A stretch of 64,000 bases of DNA, taken from NCBI GenBank assembly GCA_024336345.1, contig JANFOG010000001.1, positions 3,720,001 through 3,784,000 of the forward strand, in the 5' to 3' direction. The notes beneath the pieces are model-generated. The model was given only the letters and a program-made list of their open reading frames with translations. It was not told the origin of the DNA and did not search any database. Shown piece by piece: positions 25,001 through 37,335 of the stretch. Within the stretch, counting starts at the first letter, position 1, and each line of letters opens with the position of its first letter. Origin of the DNA: Mariannaea sp. PMI_226. Lineage: Eukaryota; Ascomycota; Sordariomycetes; Hypocreales; Nectriaceae. Both the position numbers and the translations under genes were made by a program.

Positions 25001-27907
25001 TTATCCCAGTATAGAAAACCATTCGACATGGGGATCACTACGTGTGTGGTCGAGAGAACTTTTGGAAAGGCGAATGAACGCCGGGAATATCATGCAGGAT
25101 GAGCCATGCGGAAGTTAGTGAAGCCGTGGTGCCTGAGCCATCCCGTGTGGTTGCGTGGGTGTGAATGGAGTCCTTCCAGTGACAAGGGGAAAAGGGCGAC
25201 AAGGAGCCAAACCAAAAAATAGACAGAAGCAAGATTACCTTGGGGGGTCGATGCCAGTGATGGATGCTGTCGTCACACAGCCCTACGCAACGATCGGCCC
25301 GGCCTACGGAGTGGTGTGCTCCCGGGAGGGCGGACCTTGGGAACAGGCTATGATTGGCTGCAGAAGTTGCGGAGCTGGTGCTTTGGTCGAGAACCTTGGG
25401 AACCTTGGGAAGCAATTCGGGGTAGTTGGGAGACCATTGGACAAGCAGTAGGGAACAGTGAAGGGAACCTTGTGCTGGACCTGACGGTGTGGTTACTGTT
25501 GATGTGTTGGAGAGGGCGTGGTCAAGGGTGTGAATGCATGGTGAAAGGCGAAGTCAAGTTACTGGGTGTGGGGACAGACACAAGGATGGCTGATGGCGAA
25601 GCCCAAGTGCCAAAACCAAAAAAGAATCTGGGCTAAATTTGCCCACATTTGGTTCCTTTGCTTCACAGCAATAGGCTAGGCCAGTTTGTCTCTCATCCTC
25701 CACCCTAGCCTCCCATGCTCCTGCGCTCCTGGGCTTAGTGGTATGAATGGCAAGCAACAGAGAGGCCAGGTCCATTTTGCCCCTGGTCTCGTGGATCACT
25801 GTACTTAGTGATGGATAAGTCTCTAACTACCCTGCTGAAGAATTTGGTTGTGGCAGGCTTCAGACGATGAGTGCATAGTATATTGTGTTCATGCTGGTAT
25901 GGAGACCTTTGGTCCCTATGGCGTGTTGTCCGGTGCAGTCCTTTTGTTCTTTGGGCAATTGTACTTCAACGGCTGGCTTTTTATTTCATTTTTTCTACAG
26001 CATACATAAAAAAGTTGCCTTACCTTGCCTTGCCTTGCCTTGTCTTGTGGTTGGTGTTGTGTGTTGCGTGTTGCGGTGTGTTGTGCTTGGGAAGTCTGCA
26101 CAATGACCGTGCTGTTCGCCTCTGTTGGTGGCTGTGGAGTCCTGTTGTCTACTCGCATTTGGCCCCCCAGCCCAAAAGCCCAGACCAAAAGGCGGCCAGA
26201 AATTGGCAATAAACTGGAGCTCTTCGTCCGCCAATCTACGACCTGCTGTAGATTAGAGGGACTTTAGAGGACCCGCGCCCTTTACAGAGCCGTTTTCTTC
26301 ACGTCCAGTATAGAGTGCTATTTCTCTATAACTGTGAATACGATGAAACGGCTGCCTCGAATGAGCAAGCCCGAACATCTCATCCTTAAAATCAATCCGT
26401 ATTGGATACGGGTTGTGGAGGACCCGTAGTACATAAACGATTCTTGGAAGGGCTCGTGATCTGCTTGATCTACAAAGCATGAAGCCTGGGTCTCCCATGC
26501 GTTCTGTTGCTTCTCGGCTACAGATACAAGTTCACTGAGGCGGGAATACTTTACACCCACACTACATGCACCAAGACACACCTGTAGGCAGGCAGACTGG
26601 CAGGCACCCAGCCCTCTAAAGCATAGGTTGAAGGTAGGTCGCTACGGATCCAGGCATAGATTCGGTGGTAGGCGATTCGGCGACAAACAAAGTCTCCGGC
26701 ATCGTGACAATAATTACGTGGCCCGGAGATCCCACTGTCGTATTGCAGCAAAATCTTTAATTATCTGGCATGCTATCGTCCCAGTGCCTGGTCATGGATT
26801 CGGAAGGCTGAGCGACAGTGATTTGGAATGCATGTGGATGTTTGGAATCGGAGGTAAACAGGGGCATGCAGAGGAGATACTACCTATGTATAAAGAGCAG
26901 TACGTACTCCGGACATAGTTGTAGCGTAGCTGCGTGTTGCATCGTTATAGTTAGTTGTCGGAGACCCGCCATTAGGGCCAGGTCATCAGGGACGAGTCCT
27001 TGGGGACTCGGCCTCATGGCCATTGACGGAGAAACTTGATACGCTGCCGAAGTCGTTGGGCATGGATATGGAATTGTGAAGGCATAGCATGGGCGACACG
27101 ACTGTTAGGAGAAGCAGCCCTGTGAGGTGGGCTCGGCCATGGCCCCGGGTTCAGGGCCTAGGGGCCCAGAAAGAACGCCGTCGAAAGGCTTCACTGAATA
27201 TGGGAAAAACCGTGCGTGGACTGGGTTGGCTGGATGAGGCGTGGAGGCTTAGTGGATGGTGGATGGAAGAGTGGTGGAGTTCTTTTGGTTGTTGATGTGG
27301 GACTAAATGGCGGGCGCTACCCTGGGGGTGAAGAAAACATAAAGTCCTATAGTACACACCCCACCCCTGACTCCTTGGGGGTGTAGGATGGAAAATTCAC
27401 GGCGTACGAAATAGGCAGTAGATGTTGGGAAAGGCGTGGGCAAGGTGGCTCCTTGCTTCCATCCACCTCCCCCCCCGCTCCTCCACTGGGAGGCGCCACT
27501 CACTGGGCTGGCTGCGGACTGCGGGCGACGGGTTGCTTGGCTCCTTCCTTGGCCTGACTGCGGCTGCTTGTTCATGGGAAGGAAGAAACCAAGCTTGGAA
27601 TATTTAATCTACAGCCTCTTCCCCCTCACATTTGACCATCCCCCCTCATCTCCAACTCTCCATCTTCAATCAGGTGCTATTCAATTGTCCTCACATTCAC
27701 GTCTAGTCTTGATCATCAGCTCTCAAGTCTCAAGCTTGACATTCATATTCTTGTCTGCCCTACTTCTCTCGTCGAGCTCAAATCTCCTCCTCCTGCCAGC
27801 CAGCAGACAATTCAAACTCATTTCGAGCACGAAGAACAGGAAGATATCTGAGCATCGAATTTGCACTGCGCCTGGGCCACACACAGCTTCGTCATTGAAT
27901 AATATCG
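22001..27907. other. Gene desert, part 4, upstream of the bZIP gene
   Basis: No gene is supported with confidence. A minus-strand open frame around 22359-22660 has a Ser/Pro/Gln-rich translation that looks weakly coding (see findings). A CCTTG pentanucleotide array lies at 26022-26045. The last 300 bp, about 27610-27907, is C/T-rich and probably forms the 5' leader of the bZIP gene. Confidence 0.4.
26022..26045 (+). repeat. CCTTG pentanucleotide microsatellite
   Basis: About four to five tandem CCTTG units, slightly imperfect at the edges. The same unit in reverse complement (CAAGG) recurs at 38891-38915. Confidence 0.8.
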
Positions 27908-28966
27908 ATGACTTCCGTTGCCAGCGCTCCTCTGTTTTCTAAACCTCCCAACAGCTCCAACACCACAGCCAACATGTCCATGTTCACCATGTCACAACCT
28001 CACTACACATACTCGGCTTCGCCTTCCGCTCCTCGCCAGTACTCCAACCACGGCACTAGCAGCGCATTCAGCAGCTCTGCCAACCCTGACGAGGACTGGA
28101 CCAAGATTTCGGATCTTGCAGAGCGACGACGAATCCAGAACCGCATTGCCCAGCGTAACTACCGTATGTGATGTCTGCCCAGTTGACTGAACCTATTTGG
28201 CTTCTGTGTAATTCTCAAGTGACGGGACATATACTGACATATAGCTTCCATTATAGGCAAGAAGCTTAAGCGCCGTCTTGAGGACCTTGAGCGTCGCGCG
28301 GGATCCTCCGACGACGCAGACTCCGAAAAGCAGTCTCAGCCTGCTGCCGCTACCAAGTCGAAGCGCTCCTCCAAGTCTAGGGCCCAACCCATCACTCCCT
28401 CTAAGACTCTACCTTCACAATTCACTCCTCCGATGGAGCACACTGAGGAGTTGTTCTTCAGCGGATCCTATGATGACCGAGAGCGCTCGCACACTCCTCC
28501 TCTCTTCACCTATTCGACTTACCCAGCCCCCGATGAGCTTCTCCTCCACCCCTATGGCTCTTCCCAAGCCTATCCCGCCATCACCACTTCCGACAGTTAC
28601 CCAAACTACCTTACCGCATCTACTGTCCCCGTGACTCTCCCCTCCATGAGCCACTTCAGTGATGCCGTCAAGCGGGATTCTTACCCCAGTGACGATGGCA
28701 TGAGCTCGTATATGCCCTACAGCTTCATGCCTGCCATGGACCTAAATGGCTCTAGTCCCTACGAACACCAGTCCAATCCTCATGTGAGTTATGCCAGCCT
28801 TCCGCCCATGGGCTCCAGAGGTCGTCGTTGCTGATCGAGTTGGCAGACTCCCCCGCTGTCTCACTCGTTCGACCACTCCACCAACTGTTCCGAGGCCAGC
28901 TACGAATACCCCACAACACCTCTTTCCATGCCCGGGTCTCCCGGCATGATTCACCCTCAACAGTGA
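27908..28966 (+). CDS. bZIP transcription factor with a short leucine zipper
   Basis: Three exons, 27908-28163, 28257-28783 and 28847-28966, give about 300 aa. The first intron (GTATGT...TTATAG) splits the basic region, and splicing restores RIAQRNY-RKKLKRRLEDLERRA. The Asn-x7-Arg signature of DNA-contacting bZIP helices is present in NRIAQRNYR at about residues 78-86. The zipper is very short: the coiled segment ends after ERRAG and gives way to a Ser/Pro/Tyr-rich tail with TPPLSHSFD and TTPLSMPGSPG. Such short-zipper factors are common in filamentous ascomycetes and are not orthologs of GCN4. Its target genes cannot be read from sequence. It stands alone, with 19.4 kb of gene-free DNA upstream and 4.3 kb downstream, which is unusual for a fungal gene and hints at complex control. 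Confidence 0.88.
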
Positions 28967-30706
28967 AGATCACTGTTACGCCGTTAGCCTGCCCAGGTCT
29001 CAGACAACGACCGTCATCGCCACTACCGGTTGAACGTGAAAGTGGAAGTTTGGCCTCGCTCGCTCGGAACAGGGTGGCGACGACCTGACGAGTGAAGCCA
29101 TTGAGGCAAACAGAAAGACATATGAGACATGATGGAGGCGCACAAGGTTTGCCATGCATGGATTAAGCATGGTATTTTCGGTCACTTTTTTTTTTACCCT
29201 TCTCTTGTTCACTTTCCACAGTTTTTGCCTATAGGCCCTTGTTTTTTCTAGCTACATTTGGTTTTTTTTTTCTTTCAGTACAGTAGTCGAAGGGCTCGAT
29301 GCTGTCTCATTTACGGCTGCAAGATCCACGAACTTTGCTTATTTGGAGGCGATGGAAAAGATGGAACATGTGGCGTTTTCTGGATATCAATGTGCATGAT
29401 GGATGACTGGGTATGGGATAGGCTGCCAGATGGCTAGGGTTGAAGAGGAAAGCGATAAGCCGCTGCGAATAGATGGCATGTCAATGCCAACTACAGGCGC
29501 AACTGCTTTTGCGTTAGGATCTTTTTACCAGGGAATTTTTCTCAAAACGCTGTAGATATCCCCGAGCCATCGAGCAAGCGATTAGTTAGATTATGAAATG
29601 GACAACATCAAAATCTAGAGCAAGAACGCTTCTGTATGAAATGAGGGTGTGAGATTATGTACAATTTCCAAAACCTTGGAGCTAGTGTGTAGTTCGAATT
29701 AATGGGTGCGGAGAAAGCTCCGAGACATGATGGGCCAACTCGTGACTCCTGCCTACAGACACGGGGTTTTCCAACTCCTTCAGGTGATCGACCTCGTACA
29801 AGGGTTGTTCCGTGTTATTGGCCCTCTTGGTCGTGAGCTTTTCGAAAGAGAAAAACACGCCTGAAGGTGAGTAGCAGCATAGTTATTTCGCGGCCGCCAC
29901 TAACCATCACCGCGATGCTCTATCATCTTCTTCAAATTCAATAGATGGTGCCATACATTTGACACAGGGCTAGAGTCAAGAGCCCCAGTGCTTGGTCGCC
30001 TGCGCGATGATACCATAGTCGCGAGTTGGGACTCGCAAGCATGCGGGACAACGGCACAGCGGAAGGGGGGCACTGATGGGGTTTGTTTGTGTGTGTGTGT
30101 GTGTGTGAGCAAGTAAGTATGCCAGCCTGCAGGATAGGACGCCCTAGCCCGTTGCCTTACTAGGATTCTCTTGATGTCCGTACCTAGGTACTTCATACAT
30201 ACACCGTATTGCACAGATTATACGGCATCAAGGTTGGCCCGTACCCTGGCAAGCTCTCGCATTGGGCCAACCCACGGTGCTTGGCAGAAGAGCGAACCCC
30301 GAGTCGGGTCCAGACGGGGAGGTTGAAACTTCTTGGCCGCGGGGTGTAGGGCAAACAGGGTTGAGGAGGGAGGGTGTACGGGTACTTGATCTTGGAAGCA
30401 ACTTGGGAAGTCATACCGTCCTGTGCAGACCACAGCGAACTGGATGAGGGCTAGGCGGCCCCTGGAGACAAGTGCCTGTTGCAGACCTTGGAGCATGCAT
30501 CCTTGGCTGGATGGAGATGTCCGAACGCATTCTACACAGTAGACTAATTGTTGTGACAAGTTATACAATACTTCGTCCATGCTAATAAGAGTCAAACGGG
30601 CGGCAAGGGGTTGAATCTGTCAGGGATGTGACTGGATTACCACGCTATGGGTAGCAAAGACGACAAGGAAAAGTAGATATGCTCTAGCATGTACGGGCAT
30701 GGGAGA

Positions 30707-30727
30707 GGGGGGGGGGGGGGGGGGGGG
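30707..30727 (+). repeat. 21-nt G homopolymer
   Basis: An uninterrupted run of 21 G, flanked by further G-rich sequence to about 30743. It could form a G-quadruplex and is likely to vary in length. Confidence 0.9.
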
Positions 30728-31969
30728 AGGGGGGAAGGGAGGCACGTAGTTCTGGTGTACGAGGCAGAGGATTTAGCCCATCCATGTTGAAAAGGCGCAT
30801 CGCACTAGTGGCATAAATTGACGGGGACCACGTTTTCCTTGAGTTGTGCATGTCTAAAGTACGAGTAACGAAGGCAGAATTGCCTTATGGGTTTTTCACA
30901 TACTACCTATGTACTGTGTAGTTGGGTACGCATACGTAGCAAAAGGGACACAAGTGTGTTTGATTTTATGACCAGCAAAGCTATAACACAAGCAGCCAAG
31001 GCGACGCGACGCAACGGTTACGACATTGGTTGAAATCTAGGACAGGGGGACGGTGTGCGAATGACTATCCTGCGGACGCCTCGGAGGCGTCAACAATGGT
31101 AAACGAGGCGTCCTGTCAAAAGAAGCAGTTGTGGTGATGGTGGTGGCGTATTGGGAGTTGGCTGAAAAGTCGGGAGTTCGGCGATGAAATTAACGCGAAG
31201 GCATTAATATGAACACACATACTGTCTCAAGGGGAGGGGCGTTTGAAGGGGAGAGAAAGCAAGCAGGATGAAGAACAGAGAAAAACTAACAACAACAACA
31301 GTAACATTGGCAGGGGATGATAAAACCACGAGAATGCATCAGGCTGGAAACATGAGAATCATGCTATGGGCCAATGCTTTTCGGGAGTCTCGGATCGACT
31401 ACAACGAGCACGGCAGTTGAAGTTGTCCCGACAGTTTGTCGTCATTAGTGATCAACGCGGGGACACCGGGGATATGAAATAAAATACATTGCGGATTGTA
31501 TCGTAGCATGCAAAGGAGGCTTCGGAAGAGCTACGTAATACTGTATGTTATTGACAACGGACGATGAGGTTGGGGAGAAAAGCTCCTTGCACGGAGCTGA
31601 CGGAGCAACTCTTGATGCACAGCCAGTCCCGATGTAATCCGCAAGTGGACAGGCAACGAGGTACGTCTGTTGTCGTTGTTGTTTGAGGAGATTTTTTTTT
31701 TTTTTAAAAAAAAAAAGCTGCTTGTATTAAAGGTCCTGGGGTCTACAACTCGATGCCAGCTGAAGGAGACTATTGCACATAACGTACATAGCACATACAT
31801 ATACATACATTCTGCTTGCATTGTGTCTATTGATACGTGCAGGTTCAATCCGAGTCCCAAGCTCCAAGCAAAAGCTGGCCCTAAAAAGGCGGATACGTAA
31901 TGCGGAGGGTCGGTTGAATTGACGCGCAACCCTGCTGTGACTGCTCCGTACGGTGCTTCTCTCTCAAGA

Positions 31970-32005
31970 CAGGGCAGGGCAGGACAGGGCAGGACAGGGC
32001 AGGCC
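31970..32005 (+). repeat. GGGCA/GGACA pentanucleotide array
   Basis: About seven tandem five-base units alternate between GGGCA and GGACA, ending in GGGCAGGCC. Confidence 0.8.
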
Positions 32006-32300
32006 AAGCCAGTGATTGCTGCACCGGGCTGGAACCCTGGCTGCCCAGTCATGTGGAGGGCTGGGTTTCATCGTCTTGTTACCAGGAGGGGGGAGGGGGG
32101 CGCGTGCGTTGTGCCTCTGATCCCTCCACAACAAGTGTTTATCTCCCGTACTGCCGGCCGGCGGCCCCCCTCAGGTACACGCGCAGTAGTAGCAATAATA
32201 AGGTACACGCATGTTGGGCAGGTACATCACTATCCAGTCTAGGGGGGAGATGGGTAAAAAAAGAAAAGAAAAAAAAAGGAGCAAAGTTAACCAGACGAGG

Positions 32301-32310
<10 letters not shown>

Positions 32311-32341
<31 letters not shown>

Positions 32342-32349
32342 TGTGTGTT
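32311..32349 (+). repeat. GT dinucleotide microsatellite
   Basis: A nearly pure GT run broken once by an internal TATAT and once by GAG. A shorter CG run follows at 32469-32484. Confidence 0.9.
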
Positions 32350-32880
32350 GGTGACAATTCGTCCGTCCATTATCCTCCGGCGACTACTTCATTCGGAATG
32401 AACTCATTGGAGCAAGTGTGCGAATGGTCTTATCCGAAGAGCGAACGACCAAATAACAAGACGAAACGCACGCGCGCGCGCGCCCAGAGGGATCGGCGAG
32501 GTGGAGGGTTGAAATCCTTCAGCCGACTCTACTTTAAAAAAAAAAGAAAAAGGAGTGAATCCTTTCGCTAGGCTTCGTACACTCAAATGTTGGAGTCAAG
32601 GGGGGGAAGAGGAGGGGAGGGGGCCAGAGGGAGGGGGAGGGGTTAATTTTTTCTTCTCCCTTTCTTTCTGTTTGCCCTTTGGAGGTGTGCTGGAAAGAAA
32701 CGACGCCATGCATGTTGTCTGCATGTAACCTGTACTCCGTACTATTCTGTGGAGGGATGCTACGGCGCCTTTCTTCATGCTGCTGGATCCTCAATGCTCA
32801 TCCTGCATTTGACTACCTTATGCAGAAACTAGCAGCACTTTCCCCTTCTTTTGCATCAGGCAGACCACTGCTGCTACTGC

Positions 32881-32940
32881 TACATAGCACATAACTAGTA
32901 CATAGCACATAGTACATAGTATGTAGTATATAGTACATAG
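32881..32940 (+). repeat. CATAGTA-type short tandem array
   Basis: Degenerate tandem units of roughly seven bases built from ACATAG, CATAGTA and CATAGCA. It lies about 370 bp before the CIA30-domain start codon and may fall in its promoter. Confidence 0.7.
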
Positions 32941-33311
32941 AACGCAGTAATTCGACTTTGGGCTTGTCTTTGCAAACTGGGCAGGTACTATGTAGTTGAC
33001 TTAACCATTAGCTTAATTGTCCTTAGGTACTGTAGCTCACTTATTAGGTAGTTTACTCAGGTAGCTGACACGACATGCATATATCAAGGTTGATGAGGGT
33101 GAATATGCATATATCGGGACGTCTGTCGTCCTACCTTTGGAGGGAGGCCGTAACTAAGGCCTTGGAGGGGGTGCTCAGCTCAATTATGTCATTGGGCTCC
33201 GCCTGTCAAGGTCTCGACCAAGTCCACACCACCCGCCCGTTCAGCTACGGGAGGAACAAGAAATTCACTGCACCATTGTAGGGATCAAGGGGCCTTTTCA
33301 CATCTGCAAAG

Positions 33312-34292
33312 ATGCCAAGTGACACGCTCTATCTGTTTGGGGGCGACCAGTAAGCACTCAATTTTCCCCCATCCGTTTTTCCCTTTAGCCCACTTGAACT
33401 AAAGCCATTCTTCCCCTGCTTTCCCCCCTTCGCAGACCCTGGGACGCCTCTTGCTGGACTGCCTCCGACGACCGTGTCCGAGGGGGCTCTAGCACCTCCT
33501 TCTTGACCGTCACCAGCCCGGAGAGCGCCCGCTTCCATGGCCACCTAGACACTACAACGCTCGGCGGCGCGGGCTTCGCCTCGCAACGCACAGTCGGCGA
33601 GCTGGAGCTTGACCTATCCGCCTACCAAGGCTTATCGCTGTCGCTGGAAGGCGGCGCCTCCGGACACAAGTTCACCCTGACAATCAAGGACACCATCCCA
33701 GGGGACCGCGGTGATGGAAGAGACCAGGCCGGGGTGAGCTGGGAAGCGGATTTCGAGCCGCCTGCCGAGGGCGGCGACATCGAGTTGCCGTGGGGCAAGT
33801 TTCGGGCCACCTATCGCGGCCGGGATTTAAAGGACCCAAAGCCATTGGACCTGAAATCTATCAAACGAGTGTCCTTGATGATGCGAAGGTAAGTTGTGTT
33901 TTTTTTTCTCCCTCTCCACCTTTCCTTTTTCTTCTATGTTGGTCGTATTTCTCGCTTGTTGGAGGCTGAGCAAAATTGGGGGGCACCGACTTGCCTGTAC
34001 GATTGGCTGACAAAGATGTTGGTAAACCAAAAACAGCTTTTTCGGATCTCAGGACGGTGATTTCGAGCTGATTATTTGTGCCATTGCGGCGAAGAATTTC
34101 ACCCATGAAGACGGCAATGCCGATAGGACTGGGAATGGCGAGGAGGCGGAGGAGGAGGCGGAGGAGGAGGAGGAGGAGGAGGAAGACGCAGATGATTTGC
34201 AAAAGCCACCTGTACACGATGCACCAAGACAGGAGGATGAGAGTCGACGAGTGCGGTCATGGTGGCGGATGCTTTTCTGTGGGCTGGTCTGA
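33312..34292 (+). CDS. CIA30-domain protein (NDUFAF1-like complex I assembly family)
   Basis: Three exons, 33312-33349, 33436-33888 and 34037-34292, give about 248 aa. The first coding exon is only 38 bp, and splicing restores LFGGDQ-PWDASCWTASDD. The third exon restores LMMR-SFFGSQDGDFEL, the typical end of a CIA30 domain, which covers about residues 12-180. In animals and Neurospora, CIA30 proteins help assemble mitochondrial complex I; short fungal members like this one have no visible mitochondrial presequence, so the location is uncertain. After the domain there is an acidic run of Glu and Asp at about residues 190-205, encoded by GAG repeats at 34141-34185. The protein ends in a basic, aromatic segment RSWWRML followed by FCGLV. 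The domain call is firm; the function within the family is inferred. Confidence 0.88.
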
Positions 34293-36085
34293 AGATTTCA
34301 CAGCTTCAACTATTCCACTTGAACGAAATGTAACCCTTGGTCAAAAAAGATTTACACGGTACACTCTTATCATTTTGATGACGTTATTACACCCCCCAAG
34401 AGAAGAAAAACCCATACTGGCTCCCCCATTCTAGCGATCCTGAACTGTTTCCAGGTCCTTTTTTCCATTCGTGATTTAGCTATCTGGGTTGTGTTACCAA
34501 AGATGTCTCCACCTGCCCCGGTCCGGAACCCGCTTCGTCCCGCTTGCCACCGGGGGCAGTGGATAACGGACCCGGAACTCTGAAGCGGGCAGTCGAATGG
34601 AGATGCCTGCGAGGCCCCGGCATGCGGCATGCGATCAGAAATGCCATAAACTATTTCATGATCTATCTGTAGGACACTCGCTTGCTAAGTTAGGAGCTAA
34701 GGTCAGTTACAACCGGCTCCTGTCAACAGTTGCTCCTCCTATTCCACCCCCCTTGTCCTCCAACCGCTTCTGCTGCTACACTTTTCCTAGCATAGTGAGA
34801 ACCTTTCGCCTCGGGACGTCATATGCCTCCGTGTCCAGATGACGGCATAGTTTCAAGAAAGGAAAACAGTGCCACGGCGAGTTTTACAAGCCGCCCCCAT
34901 TTGTGGAGATTCTTTTCTCATGCTCTTGCTACTGCAAGAAGTACCACGCGAACGATCATCTCCGCGGAAGGTAAGGGGTTGTCAAAAACGTGCACTATTG
35001 GGCTTGGCCTTCGCTTCTTCTTTGCTTAGTTTGGATTTTACGGCCTTCGGGATTCTCGGCTGGGGGTGAGCTTCTCTACTAACTCCGGAGTTGCAAGAAG
35101 CGTGCAGACAGAAGAGTGAATGCTAGATCGAAAGATGTTGGTAAATGTGTGCTCGGATGGTGTACTGTCTCCAACACATTTGTTACTAGCCAAGGGGGTT
35201 AAGCATTGCTTTTAATCTTCCAATGTGCTCGAGTTACATCATATACCATTGTTATGGTAGGAATCAATCCCTCCAATTCCGATACCGTTTCATTTGCCTT
35301 CTTTTCTCCCTTCCTGAAGTGTTGGGTGATGCTGTCACAAACATCAACTATCTGCTAATATTATATTGTACGCTGCTGTACTGTTTGTAAGCCTCTGATT
35401 AAGCTCTCAGGTCATCCTTGAGGCTTACCATTTCGAAATCATCGAAATACTGGTACCAGTTGAACAGAAATATGAGGAGAGGGATAGTGCGACGGTGCAT
35501 AGTCGTTGTGATCTTTTGTATGTCGAGAAGGACTTGGCATCACCTGGGAAATTGAGAGCTGAGTGCTTTTGAATCAATCACGCAACAAATTCAAAGTACT
35601 GCAAACGATTGATCGTAATTTTTGCTCAATCTCGCTCAACATGCCCCCTGGTTGCTTACTGCGGCACCAGGGAGAGTATCAGTTTCTCTTATCAGTTCAG
35701 TAACTTCCAATCAATTGCCGCGATTAGTTTTGTGAGCATGTCTGCGACTCTCACAGGTGAAGAAGACCAACATGTCTTATTATATACATGCTCTTAACCA
35801 TCGTGAGTAAGCTTACAAGAAAGGGCTGACATGTGTTGGCGTGGCATTGGCGATGAGCCAAGGGCACATATAGAACATATGCAAGTAATACGAAGTTCCC
35901 CAAGAGTCATGTTATGCTTATTATAAAAACCACACATTTATATTGACATATTTTGACAAAGTTTTCCCGCTTCGTATGCTCTCGTCGAGCTACCATCATC
36001 TCGTTTCATATATACATGTAAACATATATCCGTGTATAAATAATCCCAGTTTCATCAGTAAGTATAAAGGTTTTTTTTTTTTTGT
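34293..36085. other. Intergenic between convergent genes, no gene seen
   Basis: The CIA30-domain gene (+) and fbp1 (-) end toward each other across this 1.8-kb stretch. It should hold both 3' untranslated regions. I see no coding frame with recognisable motifs. A T-rich run lies at 36071-36083, just beyond the fbp1 stop. Confidence 0.5.
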
Positions 36086-37335
36086 TTAGTTGTGGAATTT
36101 CTTGACTCGCTCGACTTCGTCCCAGCTACCCATAAAGATGCCGGCTCGGTCGTGAATATGCTCAGGTACTACCTCGAGCATGCGCTTCATCTTGCTGTCG
36201 ACTGCCTGGCCACCAGCTGTGTAAAGGAGAGACAAAGTTAGCAAGGTGCGCGAGTGAAGAGATAGATACACGAAAGGGTAAAAAAAAAAATCGGTAACTA
36301 ACCATTCTCAAAGACCAAAGCCATGGGCGCACACTCGTAAAGAATTCGGAGCTTGCCCTTGGGGCTCTTCTTATCGGCAGGGTAGGCAAAGATGCCTCCG
36401 TAAAGGAGTGTTCGGTAAGCATCGGCAACCATGGAACCGATGTATCGGGAGCTGTAGGGCTTGCCGTTATCCTGGGCCAGCTTGAGTGAGTTGAAGTAGC
36501 CAATGGTCTTATCCTCCCAGTACAAGGAGTTACCCTCGTTCACGGAGTAGATGGCACGGGACTTGGGGATGCGCATGTTGGGATGCGACAGGATGAACTC
36601 GCCAACACCGTTGTCGAGCGTGAAACCGTTGACGGTACCACCCTTCATGGTGATAACAAGCTGAGCTGAGGCGCCGTACATGGTGAAACCAGCAGCGAGC
36701 AGCTCGGTACCAGGCTTAAGAATGTCCTCCTTCTTGCCGGTGGAGCCGGGAGCAAGCTTGTGAATACCGAAAATGGTGCCAACGGAGACACCGGCGTCCA
36801 AGTTGGAAGAACCGTCAATGGGATCGCAAGCAACGGCGTAGTGCGCGTCCTTGCTGTCGCGGAAGTAGATAATCTCATCCTCCTCCTCGGAAACGAGCAG
36901 GCTGCATTTGCCCGAGGAGCGCATAGCCTCGATAAAGAGGTCATTGGAGATAACATCAAGCTTCTTCTGGTCGTCACCGGTGCTGTTGGAGGAGCCAGCG
37001 AGGCCGGTCAAGTTGACAAGGGTTGCTCGTCGAATATAGTAGGCGATGGACTTGAAAGAGAATTGGAGCGCGTGGCAGAGAAGGCTTGATGACGTAGGTC
37101 AGTACAATGTCGAACAAGAAGTGTTGAAAGAATCGACAGCCATGATGTTTAGAAGAAGAAAAAAAGGATTGACGACTGTGAGGAGGAATGAGAAGGGTTC
37201 TTACGTGAAGTCACCAGTAGCCTCCTTATGCTTGGCCTGCTCCTCAGTGAGGAAGCGGGTGAGGGTAACAATGTGAGTGTTGACCTTCTCGGTCTCTTGC
37301 AGATCTTGCAAGGTGCTGCTGCCGTTGGTAGCCAT
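36086..37335 (-). CDS. fbp1: Fructose-1,6-bisphosphatase
   Basis: Three exons on the minus strand, 37335-37205, 37084-36303 and 36216-36086, give 347 aa, the usual fungal length. Splicing restores EATGDFT-LLCHALQF and ALVFEN-AGGQAVDS. The metal and substrate motif DPIDGSSNLDAGVSVGTIFG is intact, as are SRYIGSMVADAYRTL and KLRILYECAPMALVFENAGG of the sugar-phosphate site. The enzyme removes the 1-phosphate of fructose 1,6-bisphosphate in the cytosol, the committed step of gluconeogenesis. In fungi it is generally glucose-repressed and inhibited by AMP, but no specific regulatory site was identified here. It runs away from pex11 across a 3.8-kb shared upstream region. Confidence 0.97.

Larger units (their letters stand above)
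28967..33311. other. Intergenic, repeat-rich, no gene seen
   Basis: No supportable gene lies between the bZIP stop and the CIA30-domain gene. The segment is dense in simple repeats: a GT run near 30088-30107, a 21-G run at 30707-30727, a T-run/A-run palindrome at 31692-31716, a GGGCA/GGACA array at 31970-32005, a GT run at 32311-32349, a CG run at 32469-32484 and a CATAGTA-type array at 32881-32940. The first few hundred bases are probably the bZIP 3' untranslated region. Confidence 0.5.
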
